This document shows positions 6,095-13,633 of a stretch of 34,402 nt of DNA, piece by piece. The notes under the pieces were generated by a model. It did no database searches. It worked only from the letters and a program-made list of their open reading frames with translations, and was not told where the DNA came from. The translations under genes were made by a program, and so were the position numbers. The stretch spans positions 1 through 34,402 of the forward strand of contig CAZEFW010000098.1 of assembly GCA_964511535.1 (NCBI GenBank), in the 5' to 3' direction. Position 1 is the stretch's first letter. Each line of letters starts with the position of its first letter. Source of the DNA: CAZCFB01 sp964511535. GTDB taxonomy: Bacteria; Myxococcota_A; Polyangia; GCA-2747355; CAZCFB01.

Positions 6095-7668
6095 CGCTCC
6101 TCCTGTTGTCGGCGCGGGATGAACAGCACGAACCGGTTGTCTCCGGCCGCGCCCTCCACGTGCAGCCGCCCTCCGTGGGCCTCGGCCACCAGGCGGCAGA
6201 AGTAGAGCCCGAGGCCCTTGCCTCCCGACGGCGCCCCTGCGGCCCTGCCGAACTTCTCGAAGATCCGCTCCCGCGCCTCCTCGGGCACGCCGTCGCCCTG
6301 GTCCCGGACCTGCACCTCGAGGCCCTCGTCGCCCGGCGCGGCGCGGACGGTGATGGGCGTGCCCGCCGGGGTGTGGTTCACGGCGTTGGCCACCAGGTTG
6401 TCCAGCACGCGGCTGACCAGGCGTTCGTCCAAGCTGAAGCGCTCGCCCGGCCCGGCCTCGAGCTGGATCTCCAGCGCCCTGCCGTGGAATGACAGCGCCG
6501 GCGCCCATCGACGGGACAGCGCCTCCAGCAATCCCGCCAGGTCCTGATGTTGCAGCCGAAGACGCAGCAGCCCCGCCTCGAGCTGCGCCACGTCCAGGAT
6601 GTCGCTGATGTAGCCGTCGAGCTGGTCCGCGGCCTGGCGCAGCAGGTCCAGGGTCCCGCCCGCCTGCTGCAGCGCGTGGTCCGGGAGCGTGACCTCCAGC
6701 AGGCCGAGGCCGCTGAAGATGCTGGCCAGCGGGTTCTTCATGTCGTGCACGAGCAGGTGCGTGTGCAGCTCGCGCTCCTGAAGCGACCGGTAGAGCGCCG
6801 CCCGCTCCAGGGCCACGCCGGCGTACGAGGCGATGCTCTCCATCAGGCCCAGGTGGGCGTCGGTCATCACCTCGCCGTCGCCCTGGCCGTCCGCGTACAG
6901 CGCCCCCCGCGCGTCGCGACCGTATCGCATGGGCGCGCAGATCACCCTGCGGATCGACAGCGCCGTGATGCTCTCGCTCCCTTCGAGCCTTGCATCGCCC
7001 GGCGCGTCGCTGGTGATCAGCGCGACCCCGCTGTCGCTCACCCGGCGCAACACCGTGGCGCTGGGGGCGAACCCCGGAGAGGCGGAGGGGAGCGGCCGGC
7101 TCTGTTCAACCCGGGGCGCCTCACCTTCCGGGAAGGTGACCATCATGGCCCGGTCCACGGGCAGCACCTCCAGCACCAGATCCAGCAGACCTTCAGTGAA
7201 CCGCTGGCGGTCGGTGACGCTCTCCACCAGCCGCGCCAGCCTGTACATCACGTCGAGCTGCTGCTTCAGCTGGTACGGGACGCCCGACGTGAGCGCCCGC
7301 TGGACCTCGTCGTGGATGGTGGACTGGGCCGCGCGGGGGTGCACGATCTCGTCAGTTTTGGCCGGCCGCGGCTCCTGCGCGACCTGGAGGATCCGGTAGG
7401 TGGTGTCCGCCACCTGAAGCGAGTCCTCGCCCTGGAGCACGTGGCTGCTTGTGGGCTGCCCGTTGACCAGGAAGGTGATGGCGGGCGTGGCCGCCTGGCA
7501 GTAGACCCGATCCCCGGTCACGGTGAGGATCAGGTGGGCGGCCCCCACCCCGGGGCCGTCGAGCGAAACGTCGGATTCCTCGCCAGCGCCCGCCACCAGG
7601 CGCCCCTTGCGCAGCGCCTGACGTCGCCCGTCGGGGGCCACCAGAACGAAGGGATCGAGAGCTGCCAT
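6091..7668 (-). CDS. FHA-GAF sensor histidine kinase
   Basis: A 525-aa soluble histidine kinase. Order: a degenerate FHA-like domain (about 10-95; the usual IGR is replaced by VAGAG), GAF domain (about 150-290), HisKA with HDMKNPL (His308), and HATPase_c with the N box (NLVANAVNHTP), G1 (DQGDGVP) and G2 (GGKGLGLYF). No transmembrane segment is present, so it senses a cytosolic or protein-borne signal. A GTG at 7683 would overlap the regulator stop, but it has no properly spaced ribosome site. ATG 7668 has AGGAG 7 nt upstream, overlapping the regulator stop, so 7668 is preferred. Translational coupling to the genes on both sides indicates it is the cognate kinase of the upstream response regulator. 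Confidence 0.9.
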   Translation of the reverse strand: MAALDPFVLVAPDGRRQALRKGRLVAGAGEESDVSLDGPGVGAAHLILTVTGDRVYCQAATPAITFLVNGQPTSSHVLQGEDSLQVADTTYRILQVAQEPRPAKTDEIVHPRAAQSTIHDEVQRALTSGVPYQLKQQLDVMYRLARLVESVTDRQRFTEGLLDLVLEVLPVDRAMMVTFPEGEAPRVEQSRPLPSASPGFAPSATVLRRVSDSGVALITSDAPGDARLEGSESITALSIRRVICAPMRYGRDARGALYADGQGDGEVMTDAHLGLMESIASYAGVALERAALYRSLQERELHTHLLVHDMKNPLASIFSGLGLLEVTLPDHALQQAGGTLDLLRQAADQLDGYISDILDVAQLEAGLLRLRLQHQDLAGLLEALSRRWAPALSFHGRALEIQLEAGPGERFSLDERLVSRVLDNLVANAVNHTPAGTPITVRAAPGDEGLEVQVRDQGDGVPEEARERIFEKFGRAAGAPSGGKGLGLYFCRLVAEAHGGRLHVEGAAGDNRFVLFIPRRQQEER

Positions 7669-7679
7669 CAGCTGACTCC

Positions 7680-9209
7680 TCACTCCTTGGGTGGGCGCCC
7701 CGGGCGGCCTCCCTTGCCGTCCGGTCCAGCGGAGAGGCCGTGGCGCGCCATGACCCTGGACAGGGACTTGCGCGGCAGCCCCGCTGCCCTGGCCGCCCGG
7801 CTGACGTTGCCCTCGTGCTCGCCGAGCAGGGCGGAGACGTAGGCCAGCTCGAACCGGCTGATGGCACGCTTGCGGGCGTCGTTGTACGGCACCGAGAGGT
7901 CAGGCTCGCCGAGCTGGCTCTCCTCTGGCGGTGGCCCCGGCCGCGGCGCCGGCTCACCGGGCGGGAGGCCTGCCGCGAACTGAGCAGGCTCCTGCAGGTC
8001 CGGGTCGCCCACCGGCACATCTCCAGCGCACACCAGGGTGCGCCGCGCGTTGATGATGCACTGCTGGACGACGTTCTCCAGCTCCCGCACGTTCCCCGGG
8101 TAGCTGTGGTCACACAGCTTCTGCAGCGCCAGCGGTGAGAAGCCCACCACCGGCTTGTCGAACTCCTCGGCGTAGCGCCGCAGGAAGTGGGTCGCCAGGT
8201 GGGGGATATCCTCTTTCCGGTCCCTGAGCGCCGGCACCGTCAGCGGCACCACGTTGAGCCGGTAGTACAGGTCCGCCCTGAACCGCCCGGCCTTGACCTC
8301 CTGGCCCAGGTCCCGGTTGGAGGCCGACACCACCCGGATGTCCGCCCGGCGCACCTGGTTGGATCCAACGGGGCGGTACTCCTTCTCCTGCAGGAACCGG
8401 AGCAGCTTGGCCTGCATGCCCAGCGGGATCTCCCCCACCTCGTCCAGGAACAGGGTGCCGCCGCTGGCAGCCTCGATGAGGCCCGGCGCGCCCGCCCCCG
8501 AGTCGGAGAAGGCGCCCTTGACATGGCCGAAGAACTCCCGCTCCCACAGGGTCTCGGGGATGTTGGCGCACGAGACGGTGATCAGCGGGCCCTCGGCGCG
8601 CCGCGAGGCCTGGTGCACTGCGCGTGCCACCAGCTCCTTGCCCGTGCCGCTCTCACCGTACAGCAGCACCGAGACGTCGGTCCGGGCCAGGTGCGGGATC
8701 TTGGACAGCACCCGCAGGAACGCCTCGCTGGTGCCGAGCACCATGCCCTCGGATGGGTTGAAGGCGAAGGCGATGGCTTCTCGCAGCTCATGAACGTCCC
8801 GGCTCAGGTTCAGGCGCTCGAGGGCCGCCTCCACCCGGGGGCCGAGGATCTCCAGGGACAGCGGCTTGATCAGGTAATCATCCGCGCCGCTCTTGATCAG
8901 GCCCACCGCCTGCTCCACCGAGTCCACCACCGTCATGATGAACACCGGGATGGTGGGGTTGTCCTCCTTGATCCGGGCCATGAGCCCGGCGCCGTCCAGC
9001 TCGGGCATCATCAGATCCGTGATGACCAGGGAGGGGTGTCGCTGCCGGTACAGGGCCAGGCCCGCGGCGCCGTCACCGGCTGTGATGACCTGATGCCCGA
9101 GATATTCGAGCAGCTTGCCCGTCATGGCCGCCGAGGTCGGTTCGTCATCCACCACGAGGATCAGGCAACCATCCCCCTCCGCCGCCACTGTCCCGAATGT
9201 CTCATCCAT
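7680..9209 (-). CDS. NtrC-family response regulator with altered GAFTGA loop
   Basis: A 509-aa regulator. The receiver (about 15-130) has the acidic pair DD 21-22, phospho-acceptor Asp65 (VITDLMMP), Thr93 and Lys115. The AAA+ domain has Walker A GESGTGKE (185-192), Walker B TLFLDEVGE and an RADLYYRLNV arginine-finger region. The sigma-54 contact loop reads GAFSDS (232-237) instead of GAFTGA, with an unusual Ser/Gly-rich continuation. A Fis helix-turn-helix follows (about 445-491), and the tail GGRPGRPPK resembles an AT-hook. First gene of the operon with the FHA-GAF histidine kinase and the Ser/Thr kinase. Because Thr and Gly of the loop are both changed, sigma-54 activation is doubtful; it may act as a sigma-70-type regulator or repressor. 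Confidence 0.93.
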   Translation of the reverse strand: MDETFGTVAAEGDGCLILVVDDEPTSAAMTGKLLEYLGHQVITAGDGAAGLALYRQRHPSLVITDLMMPELDGAGLMARIKEDNPTIPVFIMTVVDSVEQAVGLIKSGADDYLIKPLSLEILGPRVEAALERLNLSRDVHELREAIAFAFNPSEGMVLGTSEAFLRVLSKIPHLARTDVSVLLYGESGTGKELVARAVHQASRRAEGPLITVSCANIPETLWEREFFGHVKGAFSDSGAGAPGLIEAASGGTLFLDEVGEIPLGMQAKLLRFLQEKEYRPVGSNQVRRADIRVVSASNRDLGQEVKAGRFRADLYYRLNVVPLTVPALRDRKEDIPHLATHFLRRYAEEFDKPVVGFSPLALQKLCDHSYPGNVRELENVVQQCIINARRTLVCAGDVPVGDPDLQEPAQFAAGLPPGEPAPRPGPPPEESQLGEPDLSVPYNDARKRAISRFELAYVSALLGEHEGNVSRAARAAGLPRKSLSRVMARHGLSAGPDGKGGRPGRPPKE

Positions 9210-9638
9210 GATGCTGTCTCACGTATCGTTCTGAGATGTTGAGTGCCAAGACAAGTAGGTCAGATGAGACCTGTTTCGCAAGGGAAAAAGCACAAAATTG
9301 CCGGTCTACCCACGTAATTGCGGCAAAATTCCGCCTTCTCGCGACGATTTCGACGATCCTGGCGCTGCTGGTATTGCCCTTGCATAGGAACCTTGCATAT
9401 AGAGGGCAAACCTGCCCCGCGATGGATCCCAGGACAGCGAGGCAACCTCGGCAAGACAGGACCAACTGTGGGAAAGAAGTTGACTTTGCACCTGGAACGG
9501 CCCAGATGAAAGGTAACTCCCTGAAAAAGATGGATCGGCAAGGTGGGATCGAGATGGATATGTCCACTCACCCGGTCCAGGTCCCAGAATAGGTAATGAT
9601 TGATCGTCATATGTTGGCTTTGCAAAGGTAGAGTGAGT
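9210..9638. other. Divergent intergenic control region
   Basis: 429 bp separate the start of the response-regulator operon (minus) from the MYXO-CTERM/OmpA gene (plus), so promoters for both must lie here. The stretch is clearly more AT-rich than its flanks. It holds a weak sigma-54-like element (9369-9384) and two direct CTTGCATA repeats (9379-9386 and 9392-9399) that could be an operator. The short ORFs inside show no coding character. Confidence 0.6.
9369..9384 (+). promoter_or_regulatory. Weak sigma-54-like promoter
   Basis: TGGTATTGCCCTTGCA has the GG and GC pairs 12 bp apart and a perfect TTGCA, but its -24 part matches the consensus poorly. It would give a leader of about 240 nt for the gene at 9639. 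It overlaps the first CTTGCATA repeat. Confidence 0.25.
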
Positions 9639-12600
9639 ATGAGACGGCAGCTATCCCGGGTTTCGATTCTCGCCTGCCTGCTGATTCCGGCCATGGCCAT
9701 GGCCGAGGGCACCCAGCAGGTTGGCGCGGACCAGGATTTCCATCCCGGCATGAAGTTCAAGGTGGACATCCTCAACGTGGGCGAGGTGATCAACATCTCC
9801 GCCGGCGTCAACCTGCCAGACAGCCCCAAGCCCCTGGACGTGACGGTTCGCGGTCCTGACGGCAAGCATGTCACGGGCTCGCCCTTCTCCATCGCCAAGA
9901 ACAAGCCGGGCTGGCTCGGCACCCCGGGCGTGCTGCCGCCCGCCACCATCACCAACCCCCTGCAGATCGTCTCCACCATGAAGGGGACCCATACAATCAC
10001 CTTCAATAACAAGAACCTCACCTGGCTCGACCCGCTGGACATCACGGTGACGTCCAAGAAGGCCGACCCGGTCAAGCCCGCGCTCACCATCGACGGCAAG
10101 GGCCGGGTCCACGCTGTGCGCTGGACCATGCAGGGCAAGAGCTTCAAGGACAAGACCAACGCCAACTTCTTCGTGCACGTGCCCACCGGCTCCGGCACGG
10201 ACTACACCTGGCTGCTGGAGTTCAACGGCCTCTCGGGCAAGATCTACGACGTCATCGCCAACGCCAAGGGGATCCCGGCGCCGTACAGCAACTTCTCCGA
10301 GTCCAAGATCAAGGTGCCCAAGGTTCCCCTGGGTCAGTACGAGATCTACCTCTTCCCGCCCGCCAAGGCCAAGGGCGGCACCGTGGCGCCTGTGCTCACC
10401 GGCTTCAACTTCGGCGGCTGCACCAAGTGGGGCGCCAACTCCATCAGCGGACAGAAGTCGCAGTTCAGCTTCAACTCCAACGTGGTGGCCACCTACGACA
10501 TCATCCTCGACACCGACAAGGACGGGAAGTTCGACCTGTCCAAGGACCTGTTCTTCACTGGCACCGCCAAGGTGGGCCTCAACACCGTCACCTGGAACGG
10601 TAACGACGCCCAGGGCAAGGTGGTCCTGCCGGGCAACTACGACGCCTACATCTCGCTGCGCCTTGGCGAGTTCCACTTCGTGGCCGAGGACATCGAGACG
10701 GTCAACCCGGGCCTGCGCATCTTCGGCATCGACCCGCCCGCCTCCATCACCACCATGAACCCGAAGTCGGCCAACATGTACTGGAACGACACCCGCGTGC
10801 AGAAGAAGGTGCTGCCGGTCTTTCCGGTCACCTCCCTGCCCACCGGCATCTCCAGCGGGCCGTACACCAACAAGCCCGTGTGCTCCAAGCCGGCCAACGC
10901 CACCAGCGGCATCAACACCCACTGCTGGGGCAACTTCACCGATCCCCCCACTGACAGCCCGGGGGAGGAGACCTTCGTCGACACCTGGGTCTATGCGGCC
11001 GAGAACACCGCCAAGGTCAAGATCACCGTGCTCAACGGCAACTCCGACACCGACGGCGACACCCTCACCAACCAGGACGAGTGCATCAAGCACGGCACCG
11101 ACCCGAACAAGAAGGACACCGACGGCGATGGCCTTAACGACAACGTCGAGGTTAACGCGGTTAACAAGACCGACCCGACCAAGAAGGACACCGACAACGA
11201 CGGCCTCACCGACGGTGAGGAGGACAAGAACAAGAACGGCAAGGTCGACCCGGGCGAGACCGACCCGACCAAGGCTGACACCGACGGCGACGGCCTGAAG
11301 GACGGCGTGGAGGTCAAGGGCACCAACAAGACCGACCCGCTCAAGAAGGACACCGACAACGACGGCCTGAGCGATGGCATCGAGGACAAGAACAAGAACG
11401 GCCAGGTCGACACCGGCGAGACCGACCCGAACAAGTGGGACACCGACAACGGCGGCGAGAGCGACGGCTCCGAGGTGAAGAACGGCCGCAACCCGCTCAA
11501 CCCGAACGACGACTTCGGCGGCCCCGACCTGGGCGTGCCCGACGCGGGCCCGGACCAGCTGGTGCCCGATCAGATGGTGGCGGATCAGAAGGTGATCACC
11601 CCGGACCAGAAGGTCGTGACCCCGGACCAGAAGGTGACCACGCCGGACCAGAAGGTGACCACGCCGGATCAGAAGGTGACCACGCCGGACCAGAAGGTGG
11701 CGGTCAAGGACGGCAGCGGCCCCGGCAAGGAGGCCGGCCCCGCGGCTGACAAGGGCACCACGCCTGGCGCCGACAGCGGCACCACCGGTAGCGGCGGCCT
11801 GTTCTTCTTCGGCGGCGGCGGCTGCTCCGTCTCCGGCGACGACGACGGGCTGAGCGGCCTGATGCTGCTGCTGCCCCTGGCTCTTCTGTTTGCGGTTCGC
11901 CGCAAAAGGGGGTGGCTTCGGCGCAGCTCGATAGCAGCCCTCGCCCTCTTCGTGGTCCTGCTGGCCGCCCCGTCGGCCCGCGCCCAGGGCACCGGCGCCA
12001 CGCCGCCGACCCTGCAGTTCAACTCGATGATCTGGCAGCCGGCGGCGGCCACGACCATCAACTTCTTCCACACCGAGGGCGCCACCCTGCTGCCCCACCT
12101 GACCCCGTCGGCGGGCGTCTACTTCGCCTACGTGCACAAGCCGGTTCAGGTGTGGGACGAGGGCAAGGATGAGACCGCCTTCGACGTCATCAAGTACCAG
12201 GTCACCATGGACGTGCTGGTGGCGTTCGGTCTGTTCGACCGGGTGGAGATCGGCCTCGGCCTGCCCGTGGCCCTGACCCAGGACTCGGACAGCCTCACCA
12301 CCCTCGGCCGCTCCAGCGCCATGGGCACCGGCATCGGCGACCTGCGCATCATCGTCAAGGGCCGCCTCGTCACCCTCGGGCCGGTCTCCATCGGCCTGGC
12401 CCTGCCGCTCACCGTGCCCACCGGCAAGGACGAGTACCTGCTGGGCGACGACGGCGTGACCTTCACGCCCAAGGCGGTCTTCTCCGTGGACACCAAGTGG
12501 TTCGACGCCGGCCTCAACGTGGGCTACCGCCTGCGGCCCAGGCAGGTCATCGCGTACAACGGCGTGCTGGCCAACAGCGCCGTCATCGACGACGAGGTGG

Positions 12601-13511
12601 TCTTCTCCCTCGGCCTGAAGGCCGCCATCTGGCAGGAGAAGATCGACTTCATCGTGGACGGCTTCGCCAGCCTCACCGTGGACGAGCAGGACAAGGAGGA
12701 GATCCCGGCGGAGGTGCTGGGCGGGCTGCGCTTCTACCTGCCCAAGGGCTTCACCGCCCACGTGGGCGCTGGCCCGGGGCTGACCCGCGGCGTGGCGACC
12801 CCGGTGTTCCGCGCCTTCGCGGGCATCGGCTACCAGTACATCGCGCCGCCGCCGCCGCCGCCGGTGGTGGACAAGGACCCGGACAAGGACGGCATCCTCG
12901 ACCCGAACGACAAGTGCCCCAACGAGCCGGAGGACAAGGACGGCTACGAGGATGAGGACGGCTGCCCGGACACCGACAACGACAACGACGGCATCCTGGA
13001 CAAGGACGACAAGTGCCCCGTGGAGCCGGAGTCTTTCAACGGCTACCAGGACGAGGACGGCTGCATGGACGTCAAGCCCAAGGCGAAGGTCCAGATCACC
13101 CGCACCGCCATCACGGTGCCGCCGGTCTACTTCGCCACCAACAAGGACCAGATCCTCAAGCGTAGCCACCCGACGCTGATGGAGGTGGTGGACCTGCTCA
13201 AGAAGAACAAGTGGGTCAAGAAGATCCGCATCGAGGGTCACACCGACGAGCGCGGCAACGACGCGTTCAACCTGGACCTGTCGCAGCGGCGCGCCAACAG
13301 CGTGCTGTCGTTCCTCACGGAGAACGGCCTGGAGGCCGGTCGCCTGGAGGCCAAGGGTTACGGCGAGGTCAAGCCCATCGCCAGCAACAAGACCCGCAAG
13401 GGTCGGGCCCAGAACCGCCGCGTCGAGTTCATCATCCTCGACCCGGCGCAGAAGAAGCCCGGCTCCAGCGCGACGTCGCCGGTGGAGAAGAAGGTGGAGG
13501 GGAAGAAGTAG
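9639..13511 (+). CDS. MYXO-CTERM surface protein fused in frame to an OmpA-family barrel protein
   Basis: A 1290-aa polypeptide. ATG 9639 begins a signal peptide (MRRQLSRVSILACLL, cleavage after AMA) and has AAAGG upstream; an earlier ATG at 9600 lacks these. Order: beta-sandwich regions, one like a FlgD Ig domain (about 270-370); thrombospondin-type-3 calcium repeats (about 470-625; DTDGDGL motifs); TPDQKVT heptad repeats (about 648-688); a MYXO-CTERM-like signal (Cys729, hydrophobic stretch, RRKR 754-757); at once a second signal-peptide-like segment (RR, hydrophobic, PSARAQ, about 761-783); an outer-membrane barrel region; TSP3 repeats; and an OmpA C-terminal domain with the peptidoglycan-binding residues Asp1203 (GHTD) and Arg1218 (LSQRRA). 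No in-frame ATG or GTG exists at the junction that would give the second part its own signal peptide. It could be a real fusion processed into two proteins, or two genes joined by an indel in the AAAAGGGGG run there. Confidence 0.85.
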   Translation: MRRQLSRVSILACLLIPAMAMAEGTQQVGADQDFHPGMKFKVDILNVGEVINISAGVNLPDSPKPLDVTVRGPDGKHVTGSPFSIAKNKPGWLGTPGVLPPATITNPLQIVSTMKGTHTITFNNKNLTWLDPLDITVTSKKADPVKPALTIDGKGRVHAVRWTMQGKSFKDKTNANFFVHVPTGSGTDYTWLLEFNGLSGKIYDVIANAKGIPAPYSNFSESKIKVPKVPLGQYEIYLFPPAKAKGGTVAPVLTGFNFGGCTKWGANSISGQKSQFSFNSNVVATYDIILDTDKDGKFDLSKDLFFTGTAKVGLNTVTWNGNDAQGKVVLPGNYDAYISLRLGEFHFVAEDIETVNPGLRIFGIDPPASITTMNPKSANMYWNDTRVQKKVLPVFPVTSLPTGISSGPYTNKPVCSKPANATSGINTHCWGNFTDPPTDSPGEETFVDTWVYAAENTAKVKITVLNGNSDTDGDTLTNQDECIKHGTDPNKKDTDGDGLNDNVEVNAVNKTDPTKKDTDNDGLTDGEEDKNKNGKVDPGETDPTKADTDGDGLKDGVEVKGTNKTDPLKKDTDNDGLSDGIEDKNKNGQVDTGETDPNKWDTDNGGESDGSEVKNGRNPLNPNDDFGGPDLGVPDAGPDQLVPDQMVADQKVITPDQKVVTPDQKVTTPDQKVTTPDQKVTTPDQKVAVKDGSGPGKEAGPAADKGTTPGADSGTTGSGGLFFFGGGGCSVSGDDDGLSGLMLLLPLALLFAVRRKRGWLRRSSIAALALFVVLLAAPSARAQGTGATPPTLQFNSMIWQPAAATTINFFHTEGATLLPHLTPSAGVYFAYVHKPVQVWDEGKDETAFDVIKYQVTMDVLVAFGLFDRVEIGLGLPVALTQDSDSLTTLGRSSAMGTGIGDLRIIVKGRLVTLGPVSIGLALPLTVPTGKDEYLLGDDGVTFTPKAVFSVDTKWFDAGLNVGYRLRPRQVIAYNGVLANSAVIDDEVVFSLGLKAAIWQEKIDFIVDGFASLTVDEQDKEEIPAEVLGGLRFYLPKGFTAHVGAGPGLTRGVATPVFRAFAGIGYQYIAPPPPPPVVDKDPDKDGILDPNDKCPNEPEDKDGYEDEDGCPDTDNDNDGILDKDDKCPVEPESFNGYQDEDGCMDVKPKAKVQITRTAITVPPVYFATNKDQILKRSHPTLMEVVDLLKKNKWVKKIRIEGHTDERGNDAFNLDLSQRRANSVLSFLTENGLEAGRLEAKGYGEVKPIASNKTRKGRAQNRRVEFIILDPAQKKPGSSATSPVEKKVEGKK
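11583..11702 (+). repeat. 21-bp tandem repeat encoding the heptad DQKVTTP
   Basis: Five full 21-bp units plus a partial sixth, and a diverged partial unit before them. The units are nearly identical in DNA, so they can expand or contract without breaking the frame. They form a spacer between the TSP3 repeats and the MYXO-CTERM-like anchor. Confidence 0.85.
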
Positions 13512-13521
13512 CTCGCCCGCC

Positions 13522-13566
13522 GCGCTGCCCGGGAAGCGGCCGCGAGGTCGCCGGTCCGGGCAGCGC
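13522..13566. terminator. Long-stem hairpin after the OmpA fusion gene
   Basis: GCGCTGCCCGG (13522-13532) pairs perfectly with CCGGGCAGCGC (13556-13566) around a 23-nt loop, 10 nt after the stop codon. No T tract follows, so it may be only a weak terminator or a processing site. A weak sigma-70-like pair (TTGTTC, 16 bp, TATCCT) follows at about 13578-13605, before the next gene. Confidence 0.35.
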
Positions 13567-13633
13567 ACACCTTCTGGTTGTTCCGATATTTCTGTAAGCT
13601 ATCCTCCACCTGAGCCAACCTGCCGAGGTCACC

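Noticed and set aside
6095..6508. Longer N-terminal extension of the kinase gene that starts at 6094
   Set aside because: That part of the frame lies over the histidine kinase coding sequence and has no domain; ATG 6094 with AGGAGGAG upstream is the natural start.
9639..13511. Identification as a fused TraA-TraB outer-membrane exchange pair
   Set aside because: The arrangement is similar (MYXO-CTERM protein then OmpA protein), but the first half lacks the PA14-like and Cys-rich repeats of TraA, so only the analogy is kept.
9651..13568. A 1305-aa open frame on the minus strand
   Set aside because: It is the shadow of the plus-strand OmpA fusion gene, kept open by extreme GC bias; its translation is low-complexity Val/Gly/His/Arg-rich with no domain.
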